DNA from: a virus
DNA length: 29,538 nt
Reading direction: 5' to 3' (one strand)
IMG/VR virus record: IMGVR_UViG_3300030103_000123
Span: 1-29,538 of that record
Notes under the pieces: generated by a model
What the model was told of the DNA's origin: nothing
Databases searched by the model: none
What the model saw: only the letters and a program-made list of their open reading frames with translations
Program-made: the position numbers and the translations under genes
Shown here: in pieces, positions 7,851 through 12,486 of the stretch
Layout: every line of letters begins with the position of its first letter
Position numbering within the stretch: the first letter of the stretch is position 1

Positions 7851-8240
7851 TTAAGCACACGCTTTGGGAAACCATCTCTTTGCAGTAGATGTACCAATCT
7901 TGTAAGTCTGTGTGCCACTTGAATTAATATCCTTCATTAGATAAGGAAACTTTGGTGCTTTTGTGTTGTATCCACATAGCTTAAACTCCCTCGTTCCCTC
8001 TTTCCATGTCTTGTTGATATCAATATCATCCAAGTCAGCAAAAGAGTTCAGCTGCTTTTCTTCTCTAGTCTTAGCACCTTTTACTCTTACATTAAGTTTG
8101 AACGTGGCATTTGATCCATCTCTATCGTATGTGCAACTGCCTAATTCAAATACTAACTCCTCAAGAACAACACGATCTTTCAATGCGTTCTCAATTTGCT
8201 CTCTAAGTGTTTTTAGAGTCTGCTTGTTGTTTAATTCCAT
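7851..8240 (-). CDS. Conserved-type phage protein, unknown
   Basis: A 129-residue protein: a helical N-terminus (LKTLREQIENALKDR), a beta-rich middle with SNATFKLNVRVKGAK, and a compact end with AKRWFPKACA. It is preceded by AAAGGAGGTTATT. The start lies inside the end of the preceding gene (38-base overlap). It resembles small soluble proteins common in marine phage replication arms, but I cannot name the family. Confidence 0.65.
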   Translation of the reverse strand: MELNNKQTLKTLREQIENALKDRVVLEELVFELGSCTYDRDGSNATFKLNVRVKGAKTREEKQLNSFADLDDIDINKTWKEGTREFKLCGYNTKAPKFPYLMKDINSSGTQTYKIGTSTAKRWFPKACA

Positions 8241-8460
8241 AATAACCTCCTTTCATGTTATTGGTTGATGGAATATTTTTTACGTTACGTAAATCGTTTT
8301 CAAATGTTTTGATGCTTTCATTTAACTCAGTGGCTAAATCTAAACCGTCTAAAACACCTAAGTATCTTTCATTACTTAACCTACCAAACTTCTCACAATG
8401 CTTGATGTATAAACTTCTAAGTCTATCCATCTTTTGATAATGTGTTAACTTGTTAGTCAT
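8203..8460 (-). CDS. Small protein, unknown; C-terminus overlaps next gene
   Basis: An 85-residue protein. Its first 60 residues look like a helical fold (MDRLRSLYIKHCEKFGRL). The last part encodes the ribosome site and first codons of the next gene in another frame, so the C-terminal tail is constrained by that. It begins immediately downstream of a copy of the 15-bp repeat (8464-8478), with the repeat forming most of its leader. Confidence 0.5.
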   Translation of the reverse strand: MTNKLTHYQKMDRLRSLYIKHCEKFGRLSNERYLGVLDGLDLATELNESIKTFENDLRNVKNIPSTNNMKGGYYGIKQQADSKNT

Positions 8461-8629
8461 TTTTTACCAACTTGGTAAGTTTTTTAAATGCATTGGCTTG
8501 TACATTTGTGTAATTACTTTGTATAAATACTAAAGTAAAGTCCTCAAAGTCTAGCGATTTTCTGTTTGATACTTTGCATAGACGTTGATGCAAATCAAAC
8601 ATATTTAATAAATCATTTACTGTTGTCAT
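8453..8629 (-). CDS. Small protein, unknown
   Basis: A 58-residue protein beginning MTTVNDLLNMFDLHQRL. ATG 8629 is preferred because it overlaps the GP88-like gene stop as ATGA with GGAG upstream. Its C-terminal codons (KKLTKLVKN) contain a copy of the 15-bp repeat, so this DNA both codes and carries the site. No family recognised. Confidence 0.5.
   Translation of the reverse strand: MTTVNDLLNMFDLHQRLCKVSNRKSLDFEDFTLVFIQSNYTNVQANAFKKLTKLVKND
8464..8478. repeat. 15-bp semi-palindrome, copy 1 (TTACCAACTTGGTAA)
   Basis: The most symmetric copy: TTACCAA and TTGGTAA are exact inverted arms around one central base. It lies within the last codons of one leftward gene and 4 bases before the start codon of the next. 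Candidate operator. See the finding on the dispersed repeat family. Confidence 0.7.
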
Positions 8630-9330
8630 GCCACTCTCCAATTATTTAAATCTCGTACAACAAATCCACTTGTATCTTTTTTAGCTTTGCCTTTGGCAGA
8701 TAGCCAAACTGCAACACCTTTTGGATCAAGGAATCGTAAGTCATCTTTGTCTCCATCAATACAATCTAAACCTCTAAACTTCTTAGGCATAGGTAAGGTG
8801 GACACAACTGCCATGTTTGTACATGTATCAATAACTGCTCGATATATCTTGTTAGCATAGTCCATGTCAGCCTCACTATATGATAAGGTAAGATGGTAAT
8901 TAGGTGGTAACTTCTTATACACTCGCTTGTATGTCTTAGTGTAGTCATAGAACTGTATGTCATAGAAGTCATACATAAGGTTAGTTCGCTCAAACAGTAT
9001 GTCACTCGTACCATTAGGTCTAGCACATGGTTTTACTTTGTTTTTGTGCATTCTGCGTCTAAACATATGCATGTCATGATACATGTAGTCCATGAACTTA
9101 AACTTGTCTGTAAGATACAAGTCTGTCTTACGTTGCCTAGCCTTTTGTACATTATTAAATACACCTCTACCTGAAGTATTTAGGCAAGGCTCTTTACACT
9201 TTGCTATGTCTTGAAAAGGACATATCTTGGTGTTCTTGGGGAATAAATGCATGATGGCAGTCATAAATTCTGATCCATCGCCTTTTACAATCTTGGTGTT
9301 ACTCCCCACTCCAAATAATTTATAAGTCAT
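8626..9330 (-). CDS. GP88-family (mycobacteriophage gene product 88-like) protein
   Basis: A 234-residue protein that I recognise as GP88-like. Visible family features are the Cys cluster CPFQDIAKCKEPCLNTSGRG (C37, C45, C49), KARQRKTDLYL, KPCARPNGTSD, the FYDYTK motif, YHLTLSYSE, and the C-terminal run LDCIDGDKDDLRFLDPKG followed by KKDTSGFVV. The molecular function of the family is not known to me. The three-Cys cluster could bind metal or an Fe-S cluster. It sits mid-operon, with the next gene starting at its stop (ATGA). Confidence 0.75.
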   Translation of the reverse strand: MTYKLFGVGSNTKIVKGDGSEFMTAIMHLFPKNTKICPFQDIAKCKEPCLNTSGRGVFNNVQKARQRKTDLYLTDKFKFMDYMYHDMHMFRRRMHKNKVKPCARPNGTSDILFERTNLMYDFYDIQFYDYTKTYKRVYKKLPPNYHLTLSYSEADMDYANKIYRAVIDTCTNMAVVSTLPMPKKFRGLDCIDGDKDDLRFLDPKGVAVWLSAKGKAKKDTSGFVVRDLNNWRVA

Positions 9331-9339
9331 AAATACCTC

Positions 9340-9732
9340 CTATATATAAATTCTTGGTCTATTTTCGTGTATCTCTAGTCTTACTGCATACTTTGCATTT
9401 TTATCAACTTGCTTGTATTTATCTAAGTCAGTAAAACACTGTACCATAAAGAAGTCATCTCTATAAGGGTCATACCTCACTCTTCTCCATAGCATTTTTT
9501 TGGCATACTTTATGTGCCAATTGTCTGTATTTAAATGCCCACGAACAAAGGCATGGACATTCTTCTGACCACTTTCCCTTACACGTTTTTGTCCACTTGG
9601 TTGCACAACAAATTTTGCATTAGTCACTTGTGCATGTCGTATATGTCCAACTACTTTGTTTTTGTATTCTCCTTCCAAAGCTTTTACACTGAACTTTTCT
9701 AAATCGACATTCCAATATAATTCAACTCTCAT
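9340..9732 (-). CDS. Conserved marine-phage-type protein with KNVHAFVRG motif, unknown
   Basis: A 130-residue basic protein. The stretch PSGQKRVRESGQKNVHAFVR matches a pattern I recall from several marine phage hypothetical proteins, followed by aromatic and basic residues (KKMLWRRVRYDPYRDDFF). A role in binding nucleic acid is possible from composition only. It starts after GGGAGAATCAATA. Confidence 0.6.
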   Translation of the reverse strand: MRVELYWNVDLEKFSVKALEGEYKNKVVGHIRHAQVTNAKFVVQPSGQKRVRESGQKNVHAFVRGHLNTDNWHIKYAKKMLWRRVRYDPYRDDFFMVQCFTDLDKYKQVDKNAKYAVRLEIHENRPRIYI

Positions 9733-9849
9733 TATTGATTCTCCCTTATATAAATTATTGGTTTATAAATCTGATACTTTCTGCAGTTGCTCTTACATGG
9801 GGTTATTTTTTACCATCTTCTTCTACAGTTAAGTCATCAGATATTCCTT

Positions 9850-10032
9850 TTACGGAATTAGCATTGATTTTAATTCTTTTAGTCTTTCACAATTAAATCC
9901 AACATCTTCTGTATCCATTTCTTTTGGACCTATGATGTCTTCCCATTCTGTTATTAAATCTTGCAAGCAATGAATGAAGTGTTCCTCATTGTTAAAACTT
10001 GAATTTTTTTTTAAAGTTATTTTAATGTTCAT
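9850..10032 (-). CDS. Small acidic protein, unknown
   Basis: A 60-residue protein starting MNIKITLKKNSSFNNEEH, with a strong AAAAAAGGAGAGGG ribosome site. Its leader carries a 15-bp repeat copy at 10050-10064. After its stop, an alternative frame stays open for about 20 codons and looks coding (see findings). Function unknown. Confidence 0.55.
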   Translation of the reverse strand: MNIKITLKKNSSFNNEEHFIHCLQDLITEWEDIIGPKEMDTEDVGFNCERLKELKSMLIP

Positions 10033-10040
10033 TTATACCC

Positions 10041-10070
10041 TCTCCTTTTTTAACAAGTTGGTAAGAATTA
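10041..10070. repeat. 15-bp semi-palindrome, copy 2, within an exact 30-bp repeat
   Basis: TTAACAAGTTGGTAA at 10050-10064 is flanked so that 30 bases in a row (10041-10070) are identical to 10465-10494, including the polypurine ribosome site on the minus strand. It lies between the membrane-protein gene and the next leftward gene and covers the stop codon of the former. Confidence 0.75.
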
Positions 10071-10256
10071 TTTCCACGATGGGTCATACATCGCAATCCA
10101 AACAAAGCCAACACCTGATATAGCCAAACTGATAGTAAATAGCTCTCGCACATAAAAAGGATTAAAAAATTCCCTTGTTATATCCCAAAGTGTATAGCTT
10201 ATTAGTATACAACATAGTCCAAATATTGTAATTAAAGTTCTAGCGAATATTAGCAT
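10068..10256 (-). CDS. Small membrane protein with two predicted spans
   Basis: A 62-residue protein with two hydrophobic segments, about residues 4-24 (FARTLITIFGLCCILISYTL) and 39-56 (ELFTISLAISGVGFVWIA), joined by a short polar loop. Likely an inner-membrane protein. Its start overlaps the zinc-ribbon gene by 7 bases. Function unknown. Confidence 0.55.
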   Translation of the reverse strand: MLIFARTLITIFGLCCILISYTLWDITREFFNPFYVRELFTISLAISGVGFVWIAMYDPSWK

Positions 10257-10459
10257 TGTTCATACCTCCAATTTGGTTTACCTTCCTCATAATCGTCTGA
10301 AAAGTTTTTGCAAGTTATATTATAGCAATCATCACATAAAGGATAACCTATTCTAAACCTTCCGTATTCTGTTTCCCCACGACCATAATACCTTACTTTA
10401 CTGTTTCCCTTGTAATTGCCAAGACAACCACAATCAGCACATTTATTTCTCTTTTCCAT
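10250..10459 (-). CDS. Small Cys-rich zinc-binding protein
   Basis: A 69-residue protein with CADCGC near the start and LCDDCYNITC later, giving two CxxC pairs spaced about 35 residues apart, as in zinc ribbons or HNH-type treble clefs. No catalytic His pair is clear, so nuclease activity is not claimed. It has its own candidate sigma-54-like promoter at 10504-10520, a 15-bp repeat in the leader, and the ribosome site AAAAAAGGAGAAG. Confidence 0.6.
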   Translation of the reverse strand: MEKRNKCADCGCLGNYKGNSKVRYYGRGETEYGRFRIGYPLCDDCYNITCKNFSDDYEEGKPNWRYEQC

Positions 10460-10464
10460 TTACT

Positions 10465-10494
10465 TCTCCTTTTTTAACAAGTTGGTAAGAATTA
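10465..10494. repeat. 15-bp semi-palindrome, copy 3, within an exact 30-bp repeat
   Basis: TTAACAAGTTGGTAA at 10474-10488, in the second exact 30-bp copy. It sits between the -12 element of the P1 promoter candidate and the ATG at 10459, at about +6 to +20 of the predicted transcript. A bound protein there could block initiation or elongation. Confidence 0.75.
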
Positions 10495-10503
10495 ATAATA
10501 ATA

Positions 10504-10520
10504 TGCAATTTCCATGCCAA
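10504..10520 (-). promoter_or_regulatory. Candidate sigma-54 promoter P1
   Basis: On the minus strand: TTGGCATG-GAAA-TTGCA, with GG and GC separated by exactly 10 bases. This matches the known -24/-12 consensus YTGGCACG-N4-TTGCW with one usual variant (T for C). Predicted start is near 10494, about 35 nt upstream of the zinc-protein ATG at 10459. Confidence 0.65.
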
Positions 10521-10543
10521 AAATCACATATAACAAAAATAAA

Positions 10544-10762
10544 TCACTCCTTAATCAAGGCACGTAACTTAGCTATAGCATTACTAAGTTCGGTCTGCTC
10601 CTTGGTCTTACTGTTTACATAATCTGCTTTTTGGTCGATAGCATGCCAATCAAACTCATGCCTTGATGTATGCTTGGCAATATTTGCCATAGACGATTGC
10701 AGCTTTCCACGTGTAACATGCACACGCATTCCATTATCCCAATAGTATGTAGTTCTAGCCAT
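10544..10762 (-). CDS. Small basic protein, unknown
   Basis: A 72-residue protein starting MARTTYYWDNGMRVHVTRGK. The N-terminal half is beta-like with aromatic residues, and the C-terminal half is helical (ELSNAIAKLRALIKE). The ribosome site AGGAGTG is present in extra tandem copies further upstream (10792-10812). No family recognised. Confidence 0.55.
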   Translation of the reverse strand: MARTTYYWDNGMRVHVTRGKLQSSMANIAKHTSRHEFDWHAIDQKADYVNSKTKEQTELSNAIAKLRALIKE

Positions 10763-10791
10763 TGCTCACTCCTATAAAAAAATTCACTCGC

Positions 10792-10812
10792 CACTCCTCA
10801 CTCCTCACTCCT
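10792..10812. repeat. Three tandem copies of CACTCCT (AGGAGTG on the minus strand)
   Basis: Three perfect 7-bp units in a row. A further copy of the same unit at 10766-10772 forms the ribosome site of the gene starting at 10762. The leader therefore carries several Shine-Dalgarno-like sequences, downstream of the terminator at 10831-10865. Confidence 0.7.
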
Positions 10813-10830
10813 CAGTGATAGTAGTGGCAC

Positions 10831-10865
10831 AAAAAAAAATATAAGAGGGAAATAAATCCCTCTTA
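10831..10865 (-). terminator. Intrinsic terminator after the first left-arm gene
   Basis: A 9-bp perfect stem (TAAGAGGGA with TCCCTCTTA, 10842-10865) closes an AATAAA loop. On the minus strand it is followed by AT and nine T residues (complement of 10831-10839). This is the classic rho-independent layout for leftward transcription leaving the 10881-11480 gene. Genes further left then need read-through or promoters such as P1. Confidence 0.85.
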
Positions 10866-10869
10866 ATAT

Positions 10870-10884
10870 TTACCAAGTTGTTAA
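10870..10884. repeat. 15-bp semi-palindrome, copy 4 (inverted core)
   Basis: TTACCAAGTTGTTAA, the same element with its two arms swapped relative to the other copies, while the GAATTA flank stays on the right as in copies 2 and 3. It overlaps the stop codon of the 10881-11480 gene and adjoins the terminator. Confidence 0.65.
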
Positions 10885-11480
10885 GAATTACTTGCAACTA
10901 ATTGCATATCTTTTGCAACTTCTATGTCATGTAATTGCTTAGATTGTTGGTTGTCTAAATCTTTTTCAGCAATTTCTTTGGATTGATTTTTAATTATTGC
11001 ATCAATCAACTTAGCATCAGAAATATCAAATTTCTTAGTTGCTGACTTGAAAAAATCAGTAATGACTTCATCTAAAGTTTTTTCAGTTGGTGCAACATTT
11101 AAAAGACTACCTAAACCACGTATCGTGTCAGCTTTAAAAGGTTTTTTCTTATCTTTACAATCTTTAATTTTAGCCTCTACCACTTTAACAGATTGTTCAG
11201 CGTCTTTGCCTAGTTTACGCATTGCTGATTTATGGTTAGGCGTACATTTTTTAACAACTTGGTAAAAATCCTTACCTAAACTTTTTAATTCTTGGTCGAT
11301 TGCCTTAGCAACACCTTTATCAAGTTTCTTATCTTTTATCTTTTTTTCAGCAACATAAAACATATTAGAAAAATAAATAAAATCTTTATAAGTTTCTTTG
11401 ATTAAGTCGCCACTTGCCTTTAAGAAGTTATTCTCTTTTTTAACTAACTTAGCAACATTTTCATAATTAACATTTATCAT
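10881..11480 (-). CDS. First gene of the left arm, lysine-rich helical protein, unknown
   Basis: A 199-residue protein very rich in Lys, Asp and Glu, predicted mostly helical (KLVKKENNFLKASGDLIKET and similar). It has no membrane segment and no clear DNA-binding motif. As the gene nearest the control region, preceded by candidate promoter P3 and the ribosome site TAGGAG and followed by a terminator, it is likely the earliest and most strongly expressed left-arm product, perhaps a host-takeover or regulatory factor (inference). A 15-bp repeat copy is embedded in codons for FYQVVKK. Confidence 0.7.
   Translation of the reverse strand: MINVNYENVAKLVKKENNFLKASGDLIKETYKDFIYFSNMFYVAEKKIKDKKLDKGVAKAIDQELKSLGKDFYQVVKKCTPNHKSAMRKLGKDAEQSVKVVEAKIKDCKDKKKPFKADTIRGLGSLLNVAPTEKTLDEVITDFFKSATKKFDISDAKLIDAIIKNQSKEIAEKDLDNQQSKQLHDIEVAKDMQLVASNS
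11251..11265. repeat. 15-bp semi-palindrome, copy 5, inside a coding region
   Basis: TTAACAACTTGGTAA within the 10881-11480 gene, where the minus strand reads codons for Y-Q-V-V-K. Being coding, it may be constrained twice or may be chance. The exact match to copies 6-8 favours a real site. Confidence 0.5.
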
Positions 11481-11522
11481 TTTTTTTTCTCCTATAATTA
11501 AATTAAAATGTATTAATCACCT

Positions 11523-11539
11523 TGCAATTGTTATGCCAA
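11523..11539 (-). promoter_or_regulatory. Candidate sigma-54 promoter P3
   Basis: Minus strand TTGGCATA-ACAA-TTGCA with the invariant GG and GC 10 bases apart. Predicted start is near 11513, giving a roughly 32-nt leader with TATAGGAG before the ATG at 11480. It is the nearest promoter candidate to the first left-arm gene. Confidence 0.65.
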
Positions 11540-11542
11540 AAC

Positions 11543-11578
11543 TTAACAACTTGGTAAGAATTTTTAACAACTTGGTAA
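11543..11578. repeat. 15-bp semi-palindrome, copies 6 and 7 (tandem)
   Basis: Two identical TTAACAACTTGGTAA sites at 11543-11557 and 11564-11578, each followed by GAATT. Starts are 21 bp apart, two helical turns, so bound dimers would lie on the same DNA face. They sit between promoter candidates P2 and P3, just upstream of the P3 -24 element. Confidence 0.8.
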
Positions 11579-11605
11579 GAATTAAACATAAACATAGTGA
11601 TAATA

Positions 11606-11622
11606 TGCAATTTACGTGCCAA
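11606..11622 (-). promoter_or_regulatory. Candidate sigma-54 promoter P2
   Basis: Minus strand TTGGCACG-TAAA-TTGCA, a complete match to the -24/-12 consensus including CACG. Predicted start is near 11596. Downstream come repeat copies 7 and 6. Confidence 0.7.
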
Positions 11623-11632
11623 CTTTGATAAG

Positions 11633-11648
11633 TGTCAAATTATTGACA
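11633..11648. promoter_or_regulatory. Inverted repeat IR1 (TGTCAA-ATTA-TTGACA)
   Basis: Perfect 6-bp arms with a 4-bp spacer. It lies just upstream of the P2 -24 element. Its geometry is also TGT-N10-ACA, the pattern of upstream sites for NifA-type sigma-54 activators. Could equally be a repressor operator. Confidence 0.6.
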
Positions 11649-11670
11649 GTACGAAATATTGACGCTCCCA

Positions 11671-11690
11671 ACTGTCAAAATATTGACAGT
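11671..11690. promoter_or_regulatory. Inverted repeat IR2 (ACTGTCAA-AATA-TTGACAGT)
   Basis: Perfect 8-bp arms with a 4-bp spacer. Its centre is exactly 40 bp from that of IR1. It overlaps the predicted start site of P5. A lone TATTGAC half-site lies between the two at 11657-11663. Confidence 0.65.
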
Positions 11691-11696
11691 GATAGT

Positions 11697-11713
11697 AGCA
11701 AGAAGCGTGCCAA
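11697..11713 (-). promoter_or_regulatory. Candidate sigma-54 promoter P5
   Basis: Minus strand TTGGCACG-CTTC-TTGCT, a complete match to the -24/-12 consensus. Its spacer differs from all the other copies, as expected for the non-contacted N4. Confidence 0.7.
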
Positions 11714-11770
11714 AAATGACCATAAAAAAATATATGCTCCTATTCTGCAATTTGGCATGGAATTTGTGAA

Positions 11771-11787
11771 TGCAAGATTTATGCCAA
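11771..11787 (-). promoter_or_regulatory. Candidate sigma-54 promoter P4
   Basis: Minus strand TTGGCATA-AATC-TTGCA with GG and GC 10 bases apart. It is the most upstream of the leftward series. Repeat copy 8 lies about 100 bp upstream, where sigma-54 activators commonly bind. Confidence 0.6.
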
Positions 11788-11859
11788 GTTTCATAAGGAA
11801 AACTGATACAATATCAGTAACTTAACAATAAAAAATGTAATAAAATCAATAGGTTTTTC

Positions 11860-11874
11860 TTAACAACTTGGTAA
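11860..11874. repeat. 15-bp semi-palindrome, copy 8
   Basis: TTAACAACTTGGTAA, identical in core to copies 5-7, followed by AAATTG rather than GAATT. The most right-hand member of the family; none was seen in the right arm. Confidence 0.7.
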
Positions 11875-11918
11875 AAATTGGAATTTTGACAAGATTAAAG
11901 ATAAAAACTATCTTTTTT

Positions 11919-11957
11919 GAGTGTCGGCATGCCACAGCCACTCCCCCCGTACCACGT
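11919..11957. other. GC-rich island in the control region, possible attachment core
   Basis: A sudden GC-rich patch with TGTCGGCATGCCACAG followed by CACTCCCCCCGTACCACG in otherwise AT-rich DNA. The CTCCCCCCGTACCA part vaguely resembles a tRNA 3' end, which is a common att core for phage tyrosine integrases, but no T-loop is present and int is 8 kb away. Low confidence. Confidence 0.2.
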
Positions 11958-12037
11958 TATATGCATGTACAAATACACAGATTAGGAAAATCAAGTGTTA
12001 ACCACAAGAGAAAGTGATAAAGTTTATGAAATAAGTA

Positions 12038-12054
12038 TGCCTAATAATTAGGCA
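12038..12054. promoter_or_regulatory. Perfect palindrome TGCCTAAT-A-ATTAGGCA
   Basis: Arms of 8 bp around a single central base. It lies about 35 bp upstream of the rightward promoter candidate at 12088. Shape and place suit an operator for a dimeric regulator. Single copy. Confidence 0.55.
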
Positions 12055-12087
12055 ATTACATATGGTGGGTCATCATTTTAACTGTAT

Positions 12088-12116
12088 TTGACAAATGAAT
12101 GAATTTATGCTAAAAC
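12088..12116 (+). promoter_or_regulatory. Candidate sigma-70 promoter for the right arm
   Basis: TTGACA, a 17-bp spacer, then TAAAAC preceded by TGC (extended -10 form). The predicted start is near 12123, roughly 155 nt before the first right-arm ATG. Operator-like AACATT/AATGTT sites follow immediately. Confidence 0.45.
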
Positions 12117-12130
12117 TAGGTTACAATTAA

Positions 12131-12186
12131 AATGTTAACATTGAAAATGTTATATACAATATAATATAAATAACATTTATAATGTG
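12131..12186. promoter_or_regulatory. Cluster of AACATT-N3-AATGTT operator-like sites
   Basis: AATGTTAACATT (12131-12142, a perfect 12-bp palindrome) runs into AACATT-GAA-AATGTT (12137-12151). A second pair, AACATT-TAT-AATGTG, lies at 12172-12186, 35 bp on. A TATAAT hexamer at 12160-12165 sits between them, with TTAACA 19 bp upstream as a weak -35. This could be an operator-flanked promoter. Confidence 0.5.
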
Positions 12187-12193
12187 TTTTAAC

Positions 12194-12237
12194 AATTACC
12201 TATACTAAGAACAGTAATTTCCTATACTAGTAACGGT
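12194..12237. repeat. 22-bp imperfect tandem repeat
   Basis: Two adjacent 22-bp units, beginning AATTACCTATACTA and AATTTCCTATACTA, differ at a few positions. The 22-bp period is two helical turns. Each contains TATACT, a -10-like hexamer. They lie 43-86 bases upstream of the first right-arm start codon and may bind an activator or repressor. Confidence 0.55.
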
Positions 12238-12279
12238 TATTCTTATTGCAACCCTACGTAAATACATAAACCATTGACA

Positions 12280-12486
12280 ATGAGAAAAAAATCAGTAAAA
12301 CTATATACAGATAATGTGTTAAAAAACTTTTATCATGCTGTCCGTACTAATAAATTAGATAAATTACATATCCCCCACAGTGATGTCTACTACGTAAGAG
12401 CAGCAATTCATGCTCGTAGTGGCAAAAAGTTCCCTCTTCAGCATGTCGAAAGGATCATGAGAGAGATGGGGTGGAAGGATACGTAA
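12280..12486 (+). CDS. First gene of the right arm, small basic protein, unknown
   Basis: A 68-residue protein beginning MRKKSVKLYTDNVLKNFYHA. The middle (HSDVYYVRAAIHARSGKKF) and end (LQHVERIMREMGW) suggest a small helical, possibly DNA-binding protein. ATG 12280 is chosen over a TTG at 12274; no Shine-Dalgarno is seen before either. Its position at the head of the right arm would suit a regulator, but this is inference. Confidence 0.55.
   Translation: MRKKSVKLYTDNVLKNFYHAVRTNKLDKLHIPHSDVYYVRAAIHARSGKKFPLQHVERIMREMGWKDT

Larger units (their letters stand above)
11481..12279. other. Divergent control region without a credible gene
   Basis: About 800 AT-rich bases separate leftward and rightward arms. 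I find no convincing gene. Contents in order: P3, repeat copies 6 and 7, P2, inverted repeat IR1, IR2, P5, P4, repeat copy 8, a GC-rich island, a GCCTAAT palindrome, a sigma-70-like rightward promoter, AACATT/AATGTT operator-like pairs and a 22-bp tandem repeat. Divergent arms, AT-rich DNA and clustered repeats also fit a replication origin, but no known origin motif is recognised. Confidence 0.7.

Noticed and set aside
10504-11622. T7-type 23-bp phage polymerase promoters as an explanation for the TTGGCA...TTGCA elements
   Set aside because: Two copies share 23 bases, but across all five only the sigma-54 contact positions are kept and the N4 spacer varies; no single-subunit RNA polymerase gene is in the window.
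11633-11690. Sigma-70 promoters using the TTGACA hexamers of IR1 and IR2
   Set aside because: No acceptable -10 box lies 16-18 bp from these hexamers on either strand; the inverted-repeat symmetry explains them better.
11749-11768. A rightward sigma-54 promoter (TTTGGCATGGAATTTGTG)
   Set aside because: The -12 element reads GT rather than the near-invariant GC, so it is at best a decayed copy.
11616-11825. A plus-strand frame of 69 codons in the control region
   Set aside because: It runs across promoter and inverted-repeat elements, has no ribosome site, and its composition is not protein-like.
11919-11957. A tRNA gene
   Set aside because: No T-loop, anticodon arm or cloverleaf could be drawn; at most a short tRNA-like end.
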